Shown in pieces: positions 26,417 through 36,218 of a stretch of 64,000 nucleotides of DNA. Position 1 is the first letter of the stretch, and every line of letters begins with the position of its first letter. The notes below the pieces were generated by a model. That model was not told the origin of the DNA and did not search any database. It saw nothing but the letters and a program-made list of their open reading frames with translations. The DNA comes from Kaistella jeonii (GTDB lineage Bacteria > Bacteroidota > Bacteroidia > Flavobacteriales > Weeksellaceae), in the NCBI RefSeq assembly GCF_000812865.1, contig NZ_JSYL01000002.1:682001-746000 (forward strand). Reading direction: 5' to 3'. The translations under genes and the position numbers were made by a program.

Positions 26417-28963
26417 ATGAAAAAAACGATACTCTTTCTTTTAGCAATCACGGTTCTCAGTTCCTGTTCTTCTCGTAAAAAGACGAATAGTTCTACCTTT
26501 ATGAAGGGATTTTTCGCGTACTACAATACTCTTTTTAACAGTAAAGATGCTCTGGAAACTGAACTAAAAAATCGTGATAAAGCACACAGAGATAATTTTT
26601 ACGCTCCATATATTCAATTATTGACTTACGATGAGCAACCTCTTGGAACGGAACTTGGATCTGCAAAAATGTTCAGCGATGACCCCGCTCCGACTGGAAA
26701 AATGGGCAATAGCGGACCAGGAACTCCGGGTGCAAACAACTTTGGAACTCCAGGTAGATCACAAAATTCTAATAATCCCGGAGTAAAAACGGGAGCCACC
26801 ATTTTAGAAATTTCCGAAGCAAAAGCACTTCAAGCCATCGCGAAATATTCTGTAATGAAAGGCGGTGTAGAAAAGAACAAGGAAATTTTTAATGCAAATA
26901 TATTATTGGCTCAAGCGAGAATTTATCAAAATAAACCTCTAGAAGCTTTAGATGGATTGAATTATATTTTTTCGAATATGCCGAAAGATAAAAGAATTCG
27001 TTTAGCGAAAATTTACCAAGGTCTCGCTTATTCAAAAATGGAAGACTACACAAGAGCCGAAGAGGTTTTTGCAGATCTGAAAAAAGAAAAACTCAAAAAA
27101 GATCAACGCAAATTACTTAGTATATATTACTCAGAAATGTTGCTTCACGCTGGGAAAAAAGAAGATGCGGTTGATGAACTGAGCGACGCTTATGCCATCA
27201 ATAAAAACAGAAAACTTCGCAGTAGAATTGCTTTCCTTCGCGGACAGATTTTAGCCAATTTAGGAAAGAACGAAGAAGCGAGAGAAAGTTTTGTTTCCGC
27301 TTACAAAAATGCGAACAATTTCGAGTTCGAAGTAAAATCGCAAATTGAAATCGCCAAAACCTTTAATGGAAAAGGTGATGATTATGAAGGAGCCAAAGAT
27401 TACTTGGCAAAAATCAGTAAAAAAGGAACTTATGCTTCCAGAAAAAATGAGTTTTATTATGCTTTGGGTTTAATGGCCAATAAAGCGGGAAAAAAAGAGG
27501 AAGCTAAAGCTTATTTTGCACAATCGTTAAAAGAAAAGATTTCCGATCCACAAATTCGTGGACTGAATTATTTTGAAATTGGAAAAGCCTATTTTGAAGA
27601 CAGCGATTATCTTTCTGCCGGTGCTTATTACGATTCTGCTTTGGCCGTAATGAATTATGAACCTTCAAAAATATTGTTGACAGAACAGTCAAAAAACATC
27701 AAACAAGTTTCTAAAAATTATTATTTAATCAAGAAAAATGACAGCATTTTGGCGTTAGCAAGTATGCCGGAAACTGAAAAAATCGCTTATTTCACCAAAT
27801 ATATTGAGGGAATTAAATCAAAGGAAGCAAAAGAAGAACTGGAGAAAAAAAGAGCCGAACGCAGTAAAGGATTTGATACAGGAGATTATTCTGCTAATTC
27901 ACCTTTCGCGGGAAATACCGGAGGATTTCAGGATTTTGGGGAAAGTAAGGGTGGCTTTTATTTTGCGAATCTGAGCACCGTTGCAAAGGGAGAATCCAGC
28001 TTTAAACAGTTGTGGGGAAATCGTTCCCTAAATGATAACTGGCGCACCTCTGCAAGAAGCAACACCATTGAAGATATGAAAAGTCAGGCGATGGGAATTA
28101 CAAATGCACCTGACCCAAGAAGATTAGAACCTTCTTTTTACATTGAAAAAATTCCGACAGATCAAAAAGATATTTTTGCCTTGAAAAAAGCACGAGATAC
28201 CGCAAGCTTAGGTTTAGGAAGAATGTATGAATCGTATTTTTCTGATGCGCCTCTTGCGACCAAAACACTTTATAATCTAGTAGATTCGAAACCCGAAGAC
28301 GATTTAAAACTTCAGGCGCTTTATCAGATTTTTGCCATTAATTATGAAAAAAGTCCGAGTGCTGCTGATCGCGCAAAACAAATGATCCTTACTGAATATC
28401 CGTACACTTCTTATGCGGAATTTGTGAAAAACCCTAAAAATAATTCTTTCGCCAAGTCCTCTGAAGAAGTTGAGAAAGTATATGCAGAAGCTTTTGATCT
28501 GTATGCTAAAGAAAAATATGCGGAGAGTAAAGTTTTGATAGAATCATCTTTAGAAAAATATCCGAAAGATGCACTTGTTCCGAAATTTGCTTTGTTAAAT
28601 GCCTTTAATGCAGGAAAAATTGCCGGAAAAGAAATTATGATTCTTCAGCTGGAGCAGATCGCGCTCAATTACGCCAGAACTCGGGAAGGTGAAAAAGCCA
28701 TCGAAATGCTGAAATATTTGAAAAGTGACCTGGCTATTGAAACCACTGATGAAACTGGTAATAAATTGAATAATGGTGGTCCAGGAACGCCGGAGAATAA
28801 AGCTGATCAGGAAAACGGCGCACCAGTTCCAAGAGAACCTGTTGCAGAACCAATTCCGCGACGCCGCCCGCAGAATGATGGGAAAAATGAAATACAATCT
28901 CCAAAAACAAATCAGCTAGACATGGGAAGACCCATAGAAAAAACAGTTGACACGAAACTCTAA
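26417..28963 (+). CDS. porW: Type IX secretion / gliding motility lipoprotein PorW/SprE
   Basis: 848 residues from the ATG at 26417, which gives a lipoprotein signal MKKTILFLLAITVLSSC (lipobox Cys 17); a longer frame from 26369 lacks this. The mature protein begins with STFMKGFFAYYNTLFNSKDA, the typical start of SprE/PorW, and contains many TPR-like repeats (EEARESFVSAYKNANN, KEEAKAYFAQSLKEK), a Gly/Pro/Asn-rich linker near residue 110 and a disordered proline-rich C-terminus. PorW/SprE is an envelope lipoprotein needed by the type IX secretion system and, in gliders, for motility. No other T9SS gene is in the window. Confidence 0.87.
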   Translation: MKKTILFLLAITVLSSCSSRKKTNSSTFMKGFFAYYNTLFNSKDALETELKNRDKAHRDNFYAPYIQLLTYDEQPLGTELGSAKMFSDDPAPTGKMGNSGPGTPGANNFGTPGRSQNSNNPGVKTGATILEISEAKALQAIAKYSVMKGGVEKNKEIFNANILLAQARIYQNKPLEALDGLNYIFSNMPKDKRIRLAKIYQGLAYSKMEDYTRAEEVFADLKKEKLKKDQRKLLSIYYSEMLLHAGKKEDAVDELSDAYAINKNRKLRSRIAFLRGQILANLGKNEEARESFVSAYKNANNFEFEVKSQIEIAKTFNGKGDDYEGAKDYLAKISKKGTYASRKNEFYYALGLMANKAGKKEEAKAYFAQSLKEKISDPQIRGLNYFEIGKAYFEDSDYLSAGAYYDSALAVMNYEPSKILLTEQSKNIKQVSKNYYLIKKNDSILALASMPETEKIAYFTKYIEGIKSKEAKEELEKKRAERSKGFDTGDYSANSPFAGNTGGFQDFGESKGGFYFANLSTVAKGESSFKQLWGNRSLNDNWRTSARSNTIEDMKSQAMGITNAPDPRRLEPSFYIEKIPTDQKDIFALKKARDTASLGLGRMYESYFSDAPLATKTLYNLVDSKPEDDLKLQALYQIFAINYEKSPSAADRAKQMILTEYPYTSYAEFVKNPKNNSFAKSSEEVEKVYAEAFDLYAKEKYAESKVLIESSLEKYPKDALVPKFALLNAFNAGKIAGKEIMILQLEQIALNYARTREGEKAIEMLKYLKSDLAIETTDETGNKLNNGGPGTPENKADQENGAPVPREPVAEPIPRRRPQNDGKNEIQSPKTNQLDMGRPIEKTVDTKL

Positions 28964-28969
28964 TACTTA

Positions 28970-29000
28970 AAAAGCGAAGAATGATCTTCGCTTTTTTTAT
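28970..29000 (+). terminator. Intrinsic terminator after porW/sprE
   Basis: An 11-bp perfect stem AAAAGCGAAGA (28970-28980) / TCTTCGCTTTT (28985-28995), 4-base loop, running into TTTTATT. It starts 6 bases after the stop. Confidence 0.9.
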
Positions 29001-29049
29001 TCGTTCAATTTATGGAGAACAGCATTTCAAAATGCTTTCACAGTTTAAA

Positions 29050-29727
29050 TTATTCTGATTTCTTTTTCTTAACGCCTTGAAAATCCTTTAAGTAAAACGG
29101 TTCAAAGTAAGCAACATCCTCAAATTCTTTTTTATTTAATTTATCGCAGGTTTTTTTTATTAAATATTTCGCGGAGGGAAATATCGTATCATCGTACTCG
29201 GCGGTAGAAATTTCAAGAATTTCCTTTGCCTTTTTGGCTCCGTCACCAACAAAGATTATTTTTTTCCCTTCAAATTTTTGAAAAGAAGATCCATCTAAAA
29301 TTTTAGCTTCTGTCACTGTGACCATTTCGCCGGATTTTCCATCAAAATTAGCACAGTAAACCTCCATTCTTCTGGCATCAATTAACGGGATAATCAAATC
29401 GTACCCTTTATTTAAAAAAGGTTCGATCATCGTTTCTAAGGAATTTACAGCAAGAAGCGGAATTTGTAAACCGAAGCAGAAACCTTTCGCAGAAGAAGCG
29501 CCGATTCGCAATCCTGTGTACGATCCCGGTCCTTTTCCTAAACTTATTGCATCTAAATCCTGCAACGTGATTTTTGCGCCTTCTAAAGCCCATTGTACAA
29601 AAGTGTGCAAACTTTCAGACTGCTTATAATTTTCGGAAACTTCTTCGCACAAACATAACAATTCATCGCCATCAGAAATAGCAACAGAACAGTTTTTGGA
29701 GGAAGTTTCGATATGAAGTATTTTCAT
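29050..29727 (-). CDS. tsaB: tRNA threonylcarbamoyladenosine protein TsaB
   Basis: 225 residues from the ATG at 29727. The start MKILHIETSSKNCSVAIS and GKGPGSYTGLRIG are the TsaB/YeaZ signatures of the ASKHA fold. TsaB pairs with TsaD and TsaE to make the t6A modification at position 37 of ANN-reading tRNAs, in the cytoplasm. An ATG four codons earlier also exists but adds nothing. It is the last gene of a minus-strand run reaching back to rpiB. Confidence 0.93.
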   Translation of the reverse strand: MKILHIETSSKNCSVAISDGDELLCLCEEVSENYKQSESLHTFVQWALEGAKITLQDLDAISLGKGPGSYTGLRIGASSAKGFCFGLQIPLLAVNSLETMIEPFLNKGYDLIIPLIDARRMEVYCANFDGKSGEMVTVTEAKILDGSSFQKFEGKKIIFVGDGAKKAKEILEISTAEYDDTIFPSAKYLIKKTCDKLNKKEFEDVAYFEPFYLKDFQGVKKKKSE

Positions 29728-29757
29728 TTTTGAAAACAAATTAAAGGTATAAATTAA

Positions 29758-30516
29758 TTACAAGCCAGCGTTTTTATAAACGGTGCGTGATTCAGCTTGC
29801 GCGCTCGGATAAATGGTTAAATCTGAAATACAAACGTGTTTCGGAGCATTGACACAATAGGAAATTGCATCGGCAATATCGGTGGGTTTTAAAGCTTGAA
29901 AACCTTGATAAACCATTTTTGCACGTTCTTCATCTCCTTTGAATCGAACCTTTGAGAAATCGGTTTCTGTTAATCCCGGTTGAAGATTAGTGACTTTGAT
30001 ACCAAATTCTGTAAGTTCCAAGCGCATTCCTTCTGAAATTACGTCAACGGCTTTTTTAGAGGCGCAGTATACTACTCCATTTGCGTAAGTTTGTCTTGCT
30101 GCGGTTGACGAAATATTTACAATATGACCGGATTTCTCGCTTTTCATTCTAGGAATAAAAAGTTTAGAAATGTAGAGAATTCCTTTTACGTTTCCATCTA
30201 ACATCGCATCCCAATCATCAATGTTTCCGTTTTCTAATGAATCCATTCCATGAGCGTTTCCGGCATTATTGACTAAAACATCAATTTTTTTCCAGTTTTC
30301 CGGGAGAGAATGAATGGCTTTTTCAACTTGTGAAAATTCCCGAATATCGAAATTTAATGTGAATATTTCAGTATTTGCAGAAAGGTCAGTTTTCATTTGA
30401 TTCAAAACTTCTACATTTCGACCACATATAATGAGTCTATAATTTTGTTTTGCGAGTAATTCTGCGGTAGCTTTCCCTATTCCGGAAGTTGCTCCAGTTA
30501 TTAATGCTGTTTTCAT
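29758..30516 (-). CDS. Short-chain dehydrogenase/reductase, YdfG-like
   Basis: 252 residues. Motifs: cofactor loop GATSGIGKA, NNAGNAHG, catalytic S137, Y150 and K154 (YCASK). The sequence pattern VKGILYISKLFIPRM and LQPGLTETDFS resembles YdfG-type NADP-dependent 3-hydroxy acid (serine/L-allo-threonine) dehydrogenases. It acts in the cytoplasm; the substrate is an inference. It is closely linked to yraN upstream (14 bases) and tsaB downstream. Confidence 0.85.
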   Translation of the reverse strand: MKTALITGATSGIGKATAELLAKQNYRLIICGRNVEVLNQMKTDLSANTEIFTLNFDIREFSQVEKAIHSLPENWKKIDVLVNNAGNAHGMDSLENGNIDDWDAMLDGNVKGILYISKLFIPRMKSEKSGHIVNISSTAARQTYANGVVYCASKKAVDVISEGMRLELTEFGIKVTNLQPGLTETDFSKVRFKGDEERAKMVYQGFQALKPTDIADAISYCVNAPKHVCISDLTIYPSAQAESRTVYKNAGL

Positions 30517-30530
30517 TTTGATTGATATTT

Positions 30531-30902
30531 TTAATTCGCATCGAAACTCTGAAAGGCGTCTTCGATGTGATTGATTTGTAATTTTCCTGATGCATCCGGA
30601 AGAACCGTAATAATGTCAAAACGGACTTCTTTGTCAATAGAATTTTCGTTCATGAAAAAGTCTGAGCAAAGTAAAATGGCTTTTATTTTCTTTTTAGTCA
30701 CCGCTTCTTGAGGTTCAATAAGCGTATCATAACTTCTTGCTTTTACTTCTACAACCACGATCAGATTTTCAAATTCTGTTACAATGTCTATTTCTGCTCT
30801 CTGATAACGAAAGTTTCTGACCAAAATTTTATAATTTTTTTTGGTCAAATAATCAGCAGCTAAATCTTCTGCAAGGTTTCCGAAATCATTGTGTTCTGCC
30901 AT
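30531..30902 (-). CDS. YraN family protein (UPF0102, endonuclease-like fold)
   Basis: 123 residues. GNLAEDLAADYLTKKNYKIL, then YQRAEIDIVTE and VVVEVKARS show the restriction-endonuclease-like core with the E-x-D and E-x-K residues seen in YraN. It may be a Holliday-junction-resolvase-like nuclease, but the family function is not settled. Its ATG overlaps the stop of the preceding DoxX gene by one base (TAATG). Confidence 0.9.
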   Translation of the reverse strand: MAEHNDFGNLAEDLAADYLTKKNYKILVRNFRYQRAEIDIVTEFENLIVVVEVKARSYDTLIEPQEAVTKKKIKAILLCSDFFMNENSIDKEVRFDIITVLPDASGKLQINHIEDAFQSFDAN

Positions 30903-31261
30903 TATTTAATAAATTGATAAGCCCACCAAATCATCAAAAACTGAAGTGGTAAACGCAATAAAGTGAACCAAAATCCTTTCTTTTTCTTAACATAATATTT
31001 ACGGGACATTTCAATATTGGCTGGAAAAACCGCTATTAATAAAACTATAGTTAAATAAGCGCCGAGATTAGTTGTTGCTGGAAAAAGCAATAAAATACCA
31101 CAAATTATTTCTGCAATGCCACTTAAAATTATTAAAGTACGATGCGCCGGAAGATAAGCCGGCATTATTTTTATGTAGAAATTTGGCTTTAGGAAATGCA
31201 AAATTCCTGCGATTATAAGCAATATCGCAAAGATATATTTTGAAATTTCCAGCATTTCCAT
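30902..31261 (-). CDS. DoxX-like membrane protein
   Basis: 119 residues with four hydrophobic helices (FAILLIIAGILHFL, LIILSGIAEIICGILLLF, LTIVLLIAVFPANIEM, LLRLPLQFLMIWWAY). It has the same pattern as the DoxX protein at 16719-17108 (ILHF, AEI..G, FPANI), so the two are distant paralogs. Inner membrane, unknown substrate. Start and stop each overlap the neighbouring genes by one base, so expression is tied to the LD-carboxypeptidase and yraN. Confidence 0.82.
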   Translation of the reverse strand: MEMLEISKYIFAILLIIAGILHFLKPNFYIKIMPAYLPAHRTLIILSGIAEIICGILLLFPATTNLGAYLTIVLLIAVFPANIEMSRKYYVKKKKGFWFTLLRLPLQFLMIWWAYQFIK

Positions 31262-32190
31262 TAGAATTCGATTGTTGTTTTTTCAGCGACTTTCATTTTA
31301 ATACTTGCACCGATAATTAAAGGGCGGTTATCACGAATATGTCCGTTCGGAAAACCAAATGCAGTGGGGAAATCATATTTTGAAATTCGCTCGGATACGA
31401 TTTTGTAAGCAAAATTATCGAAACTTTCTTCGTAGCTTTTATTGTCTTCTTCATCGCCCATATTGGTCATTCCTCCTATAATTAAACCTTTAATATTTCG
31501 AAAAACTCCTGCCAGATCTAAACTGATCAACATTCGGTCTAAAGCATAAAAATTCTCGCCGATATCTTCAATAAAAAGGATTTTATCTTTAAAATTAAAA
31601 GAATAATTCGTGCCCAAAAGTGCATAAACTAACGCTAGATTTCCGCCTACCAAAGTGCCTTCTGCAAATCCATCTCTATTAAATTGCGTTTTATCAATTA
31701 CATATTTGGGTCTTTTACCTTCTAAAACATCAAAGATTAAATTATAACTTTCATCAGTTACTCCAAAACTGGATGTTTTGATGGTTTGACCATGAATTGA
31801 CACGAAATTATTTTTTAATAAAAAACTCTGAACAACGGTGTTATCAGAATATCCAATATACCATTTCGGATTTTGTTTGAATTTGGAAAGTTTTAAATGT
31901 CGCAATAAATGTTGACAACCATAACCACCTCTTGAAGCCCAAATTGCTCCAATTTTTTCATTATTAAACGCCCAGTTCACCTCCTGAATTCGTTCCTTTT
32001 CAGTTCCCGCATAATTGTAACCGTTGGAAAATTTGGTATAAAGATGTTTTCCGAGTACGGGTTCATACCCTTTTGATTCAATCAGTTTTAATCCTTTTTC
32101 CAATTGGGATTCTTCAACTGCACCTGCAGGAGAAATGATCGCAATTTTATCTCCTTTTTTTAAAGATGTAGGGAAAATTACTTTTTTCAT
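31261..32190 (-). CDS. LD-carboxypeptidase (S66 family)
   Basis: 309 residues. The catalytic serine is S115 in YIGYSDNT, with E208 (FIEDIGE) and H284 (FPNGHIRDN) completing the Ser-Glu-His triad. S66 enzymes cut the L,D bond of murein tetrapeptides (removing the terminal D-Ala) in cytoplasmic cell-wall recycling; some members instead process microcin-like peptides. There is no signal peptide, which fits recycling. It overlaps the LysE gene by four bases and the DoxX gene by one. Confidence 0.9.
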   Translation of the reverse strand: MKKVIFPTSLKKGDKIAIISPAGAVEESQLEKGLKLIESKGYEPVLGKHLYTKFSNGYNYAGTEKERIQEVNWAFNNEKIGAIWASRGGYGCQHLLRHLKLSKFKQNPKWYIGYSDNTVVQSFLLKNNFVSIHGQTIKTSSFGVTDESYNLIFDVLEGKRPKYVIDKTQFNRDGFAEGTLVGGNLALVYALLGTNYSFNFKDKILFIEDIGENFYALDRMLISLDLAGVFRNIKGLIIGGMTNMGDEEDNKSYEESFDNFAYKIVSERISKYDFPTAFGFPNGHIRDNRPLIIGASIKMKVAEKTTIEF

Positions 32191-32870
32191 TTGTGCATCA
32201 TTTTTTGCTCCGTTTTTTCTGCATCTTCAAGCCTTCTGTCGAACTGGTTGAATTTTTTGAAACTCTGCAAGAATATAAAAATACTGAATGCAATTAAAAT
32301 AAACCCCACCAGTTTCCGAATTTGATTGGTCAATCTTTGGGTAAGACGATCATGGAATTGTTTCGCCAGATAAATTTTGAAAAAATCAATGACCAGATAA
32401 GTTCCCACTACCAATGCCATATACAAGAGAAAATCATCGAGTCCCGGATACGCATTTCGCACCGAAATGACAGTAACCAACCAAAATAAAACGACTCCAA
32501 TATTGAGAATATTAAAGAAAAAACCATTGAAAAAAGTTTTCATATAGTTTTGGTTGATCATTTTTTCTTCACTTACTAAGTGCATTTTGGTTTTGGAAAC
32601 AATCATATAAACCGCATAAATCAGAATAATAAAAGCGGTGATCCGATAAAAACCGGGGTGTTTATCGATGATTTCAACCAAATCACCGCTCGCAAAAAAT
32701 GCTGCAGTGATACATAAAATATCTGCACAAATCACACCCAAATCTAAGGCTAAAGCATGTTTAGGACCTCTGGAAAAACTTGTTTCAATCAACAGGAAAA
32801 ATATGGGTCCAATAAAAACCAGACTTAACATAATTCCTAAACCGATCGCGGAGAAAATGAGTTCTAACAT
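32187..32870 (-). CDS. LysE family transporter
   Basis: 227 residues with about six transmembrane helices. The N-terminus GIMLSLVFIGPIFFLLIETS and GPKHALALDLGVICADI resemble the LysE/RhtB signature (PGP...G...GLG...AD). These inner-membrane proteins export amino acids or related compounds; the substrate is unknown. The C-terminus is charged and cytoplasmic. The gene overlaps the LD-carboxypeptidase start by four bases, so a link to cell-wall peptide or amino-acid handling is possible. Confidence 0.83.
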   Translation of the reverse strand: MLELIFSAIGLGIMLSLVFIGPIFFLLIETSFSRGPKHALALDLGVICADILCITAAFFASGDLVEIIDKHPGFYRITAFIILIYAVYMIVSKTKMHLVSEEKMINQNYMKTFFNGFFFNILNIGVVLFWLVTVISVRNAYPGLDDFLLYMALVVGTYLVIDFFKIYLAKQFHDRLTQRLTNQIRKLVGFILIAFSIFIFLQSFKKFNQFDRRLEDAEKTEQKMMHK

Positions 32871-32927
32871 AAAGAAATTATCTTAACGTTTTTTTGTTAT
32901 TCCTTTAACTATTTATAGAAGAAGGAT

Positions 32928-35084
32928 TTATGAATTGATAATTTTGAAATCTAATTGTTTTTGAATTAAATTAGCTTTCATTACTTTGATGGTTACTTTG
33001 TCACCTAATTGGTATTGATTTCCTGTTCGACTTCCTTGAACTAAATGATTTTTTTGATCATAAGTATAAGAATCATCCATTAAATCACGAAGTTTAATCA
33101 AACCTTCTGCTCCATTTTCTGGAATTTGCACCCAGAAACCAAAATCAGCAACACCCGAAATAACGCCAGTAAAATCTTCGCCCAAATGTTTCTCCATAAA
33201 TTTCACCTGCATAAACTTTATAGAATCTCGCTCTGCATCTGCAGCCAAACGTTCCATAGAACTGCAATGTTTGCATTTTTCTTCGTATTCCTGTTTGCTC
33301 GGTGATTTTCCTCCATCTAAATAATGTTGTAAAAGTCGGTGTGCAATTAAATCAGGATATCGTCGAATTGGTGAGGTAAAGTGTGAATAATAATCGAATC
33401 CTAAACCGTAATGTCCGATCGGATTTGTAGAATAAATTGCTTTACTCATAGATCTCATCGCTAAAGTTTCGATCATGTTTTCTTCCCCTTTTCCTTTTAC
33501 TTCGCTCAATAATTTATTTAAAGATTGTGCTACTTTCTTAGTGTTTGCGAGATCCATTTTATAACCAAATGTTCCTACAAAATCGCGCAAAGCTTCTAAT
33601 TTAGTTGGATCTGGATCATCGTGAATTCTATAAATAAAAGTAAGATCTGTTGGAGCACCACCTTTTTTAAGAGAAACAAATTCGGAAACTTTACGGTTTG
33701 CCAACAACATAAATTCCTCAATTAAATGATTGGAATCTTTGCTTACTTTAAAGTAAACACCGATTGGTTGGCTGTTTTCATCTAAATTAAAACGAACTTC
33801 GCTTCTGTCAAAAGTAATAGCGCCTTCATCAATTCTTCTTTTACGGAGAATTTTTGCCAAACGATCTAAAACTAAAATTTCTTCCGTCAGATCTCCGGTT
33901 TGAGTTTCAATCCTTTCCTGTGCATCTTCGTAAGAAAATCTGCGATCGGAGTGTGTAACTGTTCTACCAAACCATTCGTTTTGAACTTCAGAATTTTCAT
34001 TCAGTTCAAAAACTGCGGAGAACGTATATTTATCTTCATTAGGACGAAGCGAACACACCTCGTTACTCAGAACTTCGGGAAGCATCGGAACAACGCGATC
34101 GACCAAATAAACGGAAGTTGCGCGATCATAAGCTTCATCATCGAGCAAAGTTCCGGGAACAACATAATGCGAAACATCGGCAATATGAACACCGATTTCC
34201 CAGTTTCCGTTGTCTAGTTTTTGTATGGAAAGTGCATCATCAAAATCTTTGGCATCTTTTGGATCAATGGTAAAAGTGCAGACATTTCGCATGTCGCGCC
34301 TTTTTTCTACTTCTTTTCCGCCAATTGATTTATCAATATTTTGAGCTTCATTTTCTACCTCTTCGGGGAATGCATAAGGCAAACCGTATTCGGCTAAAAT
34401 AGAGTGAATTTCTGTTTCGTGATCTCCGGGAATTCCAAGAACTTTGATGATTTCTCCTGTCGGATTTTTTTCTCCCGCTCTCCACTCTGTCATTTTTACA
34501 ACGACTTTATCCCCGTCTTTTGCACCGCCTATTTTTCCAAGTGGTACAAAAATATCAGTATTGATGTGCTTTTTATCACAAACTACAAAACCGAATTCCT
34601 TATGTTTGATGAGCTGAAAAGTTCCGACAAATTGATCGCGTTTTCTTTCCAAAACTTCCAAAACGGAACCTTCCATTTTTTTACCTTTGAAATTATAGGT
34701 AACAATCAATACTTTATCACCTTGTATTGCATCCTTCACATTTTTGGAATGAATGAATACATCATCTTCAATTCCATCGATTCTTACATAAGCATTTCCG
34801 GCTTGGTTGAAATCGATTGTTCCGGTTAAAGTTCCTTCTATATTAAGATTCAGGATATATTTTCCTTTTTCAGTTTCAATGATTTTTTTCTCAGAGAGCA
34901 GTTTGTGCAAAGACTGAATTACCTGTTCTCTTTGTCTCGGATTTTTATAATCGATGCCATCTGCAATTTGCTTGTAGTTGTAGATCTTCTCCGAATTTTT
35001 GTTCATAAAATTAAAAATCAAACTACCAATTTCCTGGAGTTTGTTGTTGTTTTTTGATGATATGAATTTGCTTTTTTTAGCCAT
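32928..35084 (-). CDS. rnr: Ribonuclease R
   Basis: 718 residues. Layout: N-terminal winged-helix-like region (IFNFMNKNSEKIYNYKQIAD), two cold-shock OB domains, the RNB catalytic domain starting at CTFTIDPKDAKDFDDAL (catalytic aspartates) and containing RRYPDLIAHRLLQHYL, and a C-terminal S1 domain (DFTGVISGVADFGFWVQIPE). RNase R is a processive 3'-5' exoribonuclease that degrades structured RNA and acts in rRNA quality control. It lies between rpiB and the LysE gene on the same strand. Confidence 0.95.
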   Translation of the reverse strand: MAKKSKFISSKNNNKLQEIGSLIFNFMNKNSEKIYNYKQIADGIDYKNPRQREQVIQSLHKLLSEKKIIETEKGKYILNLNIEGTLTGTIDFNQAGNAYVRIDGIEDDVFIHSKNVKDAIQGDKVLIVTYNFKGKKMEGSVLEVLERKRDQFVGTFQLIKHKEFGFVVCDKKHINTDIFVPLGKIGGAKDGDKVVVKMTEWRAGEKNPTGEIIKVLGIPGDHETEIHSILAEYGLPYAFPEEVENEAQNIDKSIGGKEVEKRRDMRNVCTFTIDPKDAKDFDDALSIQKLDNGNWEIGVHIADVSHYVVPGTLLDDEAYDRATSVYLVDRVVPMLPEVLSNEVCSLRPNEDKYTFSAVFELNENSEVQNEWFGRTVTHSDRRFSYEDAQERIETQTGDLTEEILVLDRLAKILRKRRIDEGAITFDRSEVRFNLDENSQPIGVYFKVSKDSNHLIEEFMLLANRKVSEFVSLKKGGAPTDLTFIYRIHDDPDPTKLEALRDFVGTFGYKMDLANTKKVAQSLNKLLSEVKGKGEENMIETLAMRSMSKAIYSTNPIGHYGLGFDYYSHFTSPIRRYPDLIAHRLLQHYLDGGKSPSKQEYEEKCKHCSSMERLAADAERDSIKFMQVKFMEKHLGEDFTGVISGVADFGFWVQIPENGAEGLIKLRDLMDDSYTYDQKNHLVQGSRTGNQYQLGDKVTIKVMKANLIQKQLDFKIINS

Positions 35085-35111
35085 ATATTAAGTTGTGTTT
35101 TGAATAGTGAG

Positions 35112-35543
35112 TTAGCAAAAAGCAATTTTATCTACTCTATTTTGATGTCTTCCACCTTCGAAATCGGTCGTAAGAAATTTTTCAACGATATCAATTGCCA
35201 ACTCGCTTGATATAAAACGTGCAGGAAGTGCGATCATATTTGCATTATTATGTTGTCTTGCTAATTCTGCCAGTTCTGTTTCCCAGCATAAAGCACATCG
35301 AATTCCCTGGTGCTTGTTCGCTGTAATCGCAACTCCTTCGCCACTTCCACAGATAAGAATTCCCAGTTCATTCTCTTTATTTTCTACAGAGGTTGCAGTT
35401 GGATGGACGAAATCTGGATAATCTACAGAGTCTTTAGAAAAAGTCCCGAAATCCTGCACTTCATATTGACCTTTCAGATGTTTTTTGATGATTTCCTTGT
35501 ATTCGAATCCTGCATGATCGCAAGCAATAGCAATTTTTTTCAT
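35112..35543 (-). CDS. rpiB: Ribose-5-phosphate isomerase B
   Basis: 143 residues from the ATG at 35543 (MKKIAIACDHAGFEYKE); an in-frame codon at 35564 would add seven residues. CDHAG, the active-site CGSGEGVAITANK, and RCALCWETELAELARQHNN define the RpiB/LacAB family. It interconverts ribulose-5-phosphate and ribose-5-phosphate in the pentose phosphate pathway. It is the first gene of the minus-strand run down to tsaB and diverges from pgk across a long AT-rich gap. Confidence 0.94.
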   Translation of the reverse strand: MKKIAIACDHAGFEYKEIIKKHLKGQYEVQDFGTFSKDSVDYPDFVHPTATSVENKENELGILICGSGEGVAITANKHQGIRCALCWETELAELARQHNNANMIALPARFISSELAIDIVEKFLTTDFEGGRHQNRVDKIAFC

Positions 35544-36185
35544 TTTTAAATGTAATTTTATCAATTTACAATTCTTACAAATTTAATACTATTAATATAA
35601 ATAGGGTTTGATTGAATCTTAAAAATTTCGCTATTGAATGAAATTTAATTAAAACTTTTGTTGCTAAAAATAGAAATATTCGGAAAGTTCACTAAAAAAT
35701 CTAGACGTAGGACCGTAAATAGAGTGAAACTTCACGCCAAAAAAAAATCATTATAAAATGTTAGCATAATCTCGAATTGATGTGGATAAGTAAATAAAAC
35801 AAATCCTTTTCGCATTCATTTTTAATTCATACTGCAATTACTTTTTAGATTACGACCAAAATAGTTAGATAAAGTTTAAGAACTAAAATGAAGGTCTTTT
35901 CAATACTTAAATTATTAATAGAGTAAAAAATCATGTGTTATTGACAATAGTGTAAAAGCTAAGTAAATACTTATAAACCAATTTATTAACTTGTTAGTAA
36001 AATATGAAATACACTGCTACTACTTGTGGTAAAATATTTGCAATTTATTTCTCCCCAAATACACAAACTACAACAACACTATTCATTTTCTTTTTTTAAT
36101 AAAAGAAGATAATGTAGATAAAATGAGTTAATGGGGATTGTGGAATTTTAAGGGAAATTAAATTTTTATTCGAGCAAATTAATCC
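35544..36185. other. Long AT-rich gene-free region, candidate replication-origin region
   Basis: About 640 bases with no credible reading frame, between divergent rpiB and pgk; this is the longest gene-free stretch in the window. It is very AT-rich, has one perfect DnaA-box sequence TGTGGATAA at 35781-35789 and several weaker look-alikes (for example near 35940 and 36025). A small hairpin GTGA/TCAC sits near 35728-35739. With two parS sites 2.4 and 4.3 kb away and a change of gene-strand bias nearby, an origin role is possible but unproven. It could also hold an untracked small RNA. Confidence 0.35.
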
Positions 36186-36193
36186 TAAATTTG
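36186..36193 (+). promoter_or_regulatory. Candidate -7 element for pgk
   Basis: TAAATTTG, an exact TAnnTTTG match, 25 bases before the pgk ATG at 36219. No clear -33 TTG. Confidence 0.45.
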
Positions 36194-36218
36194 TGAAACT
36201 TAAAAGCAGGAAAAAACT

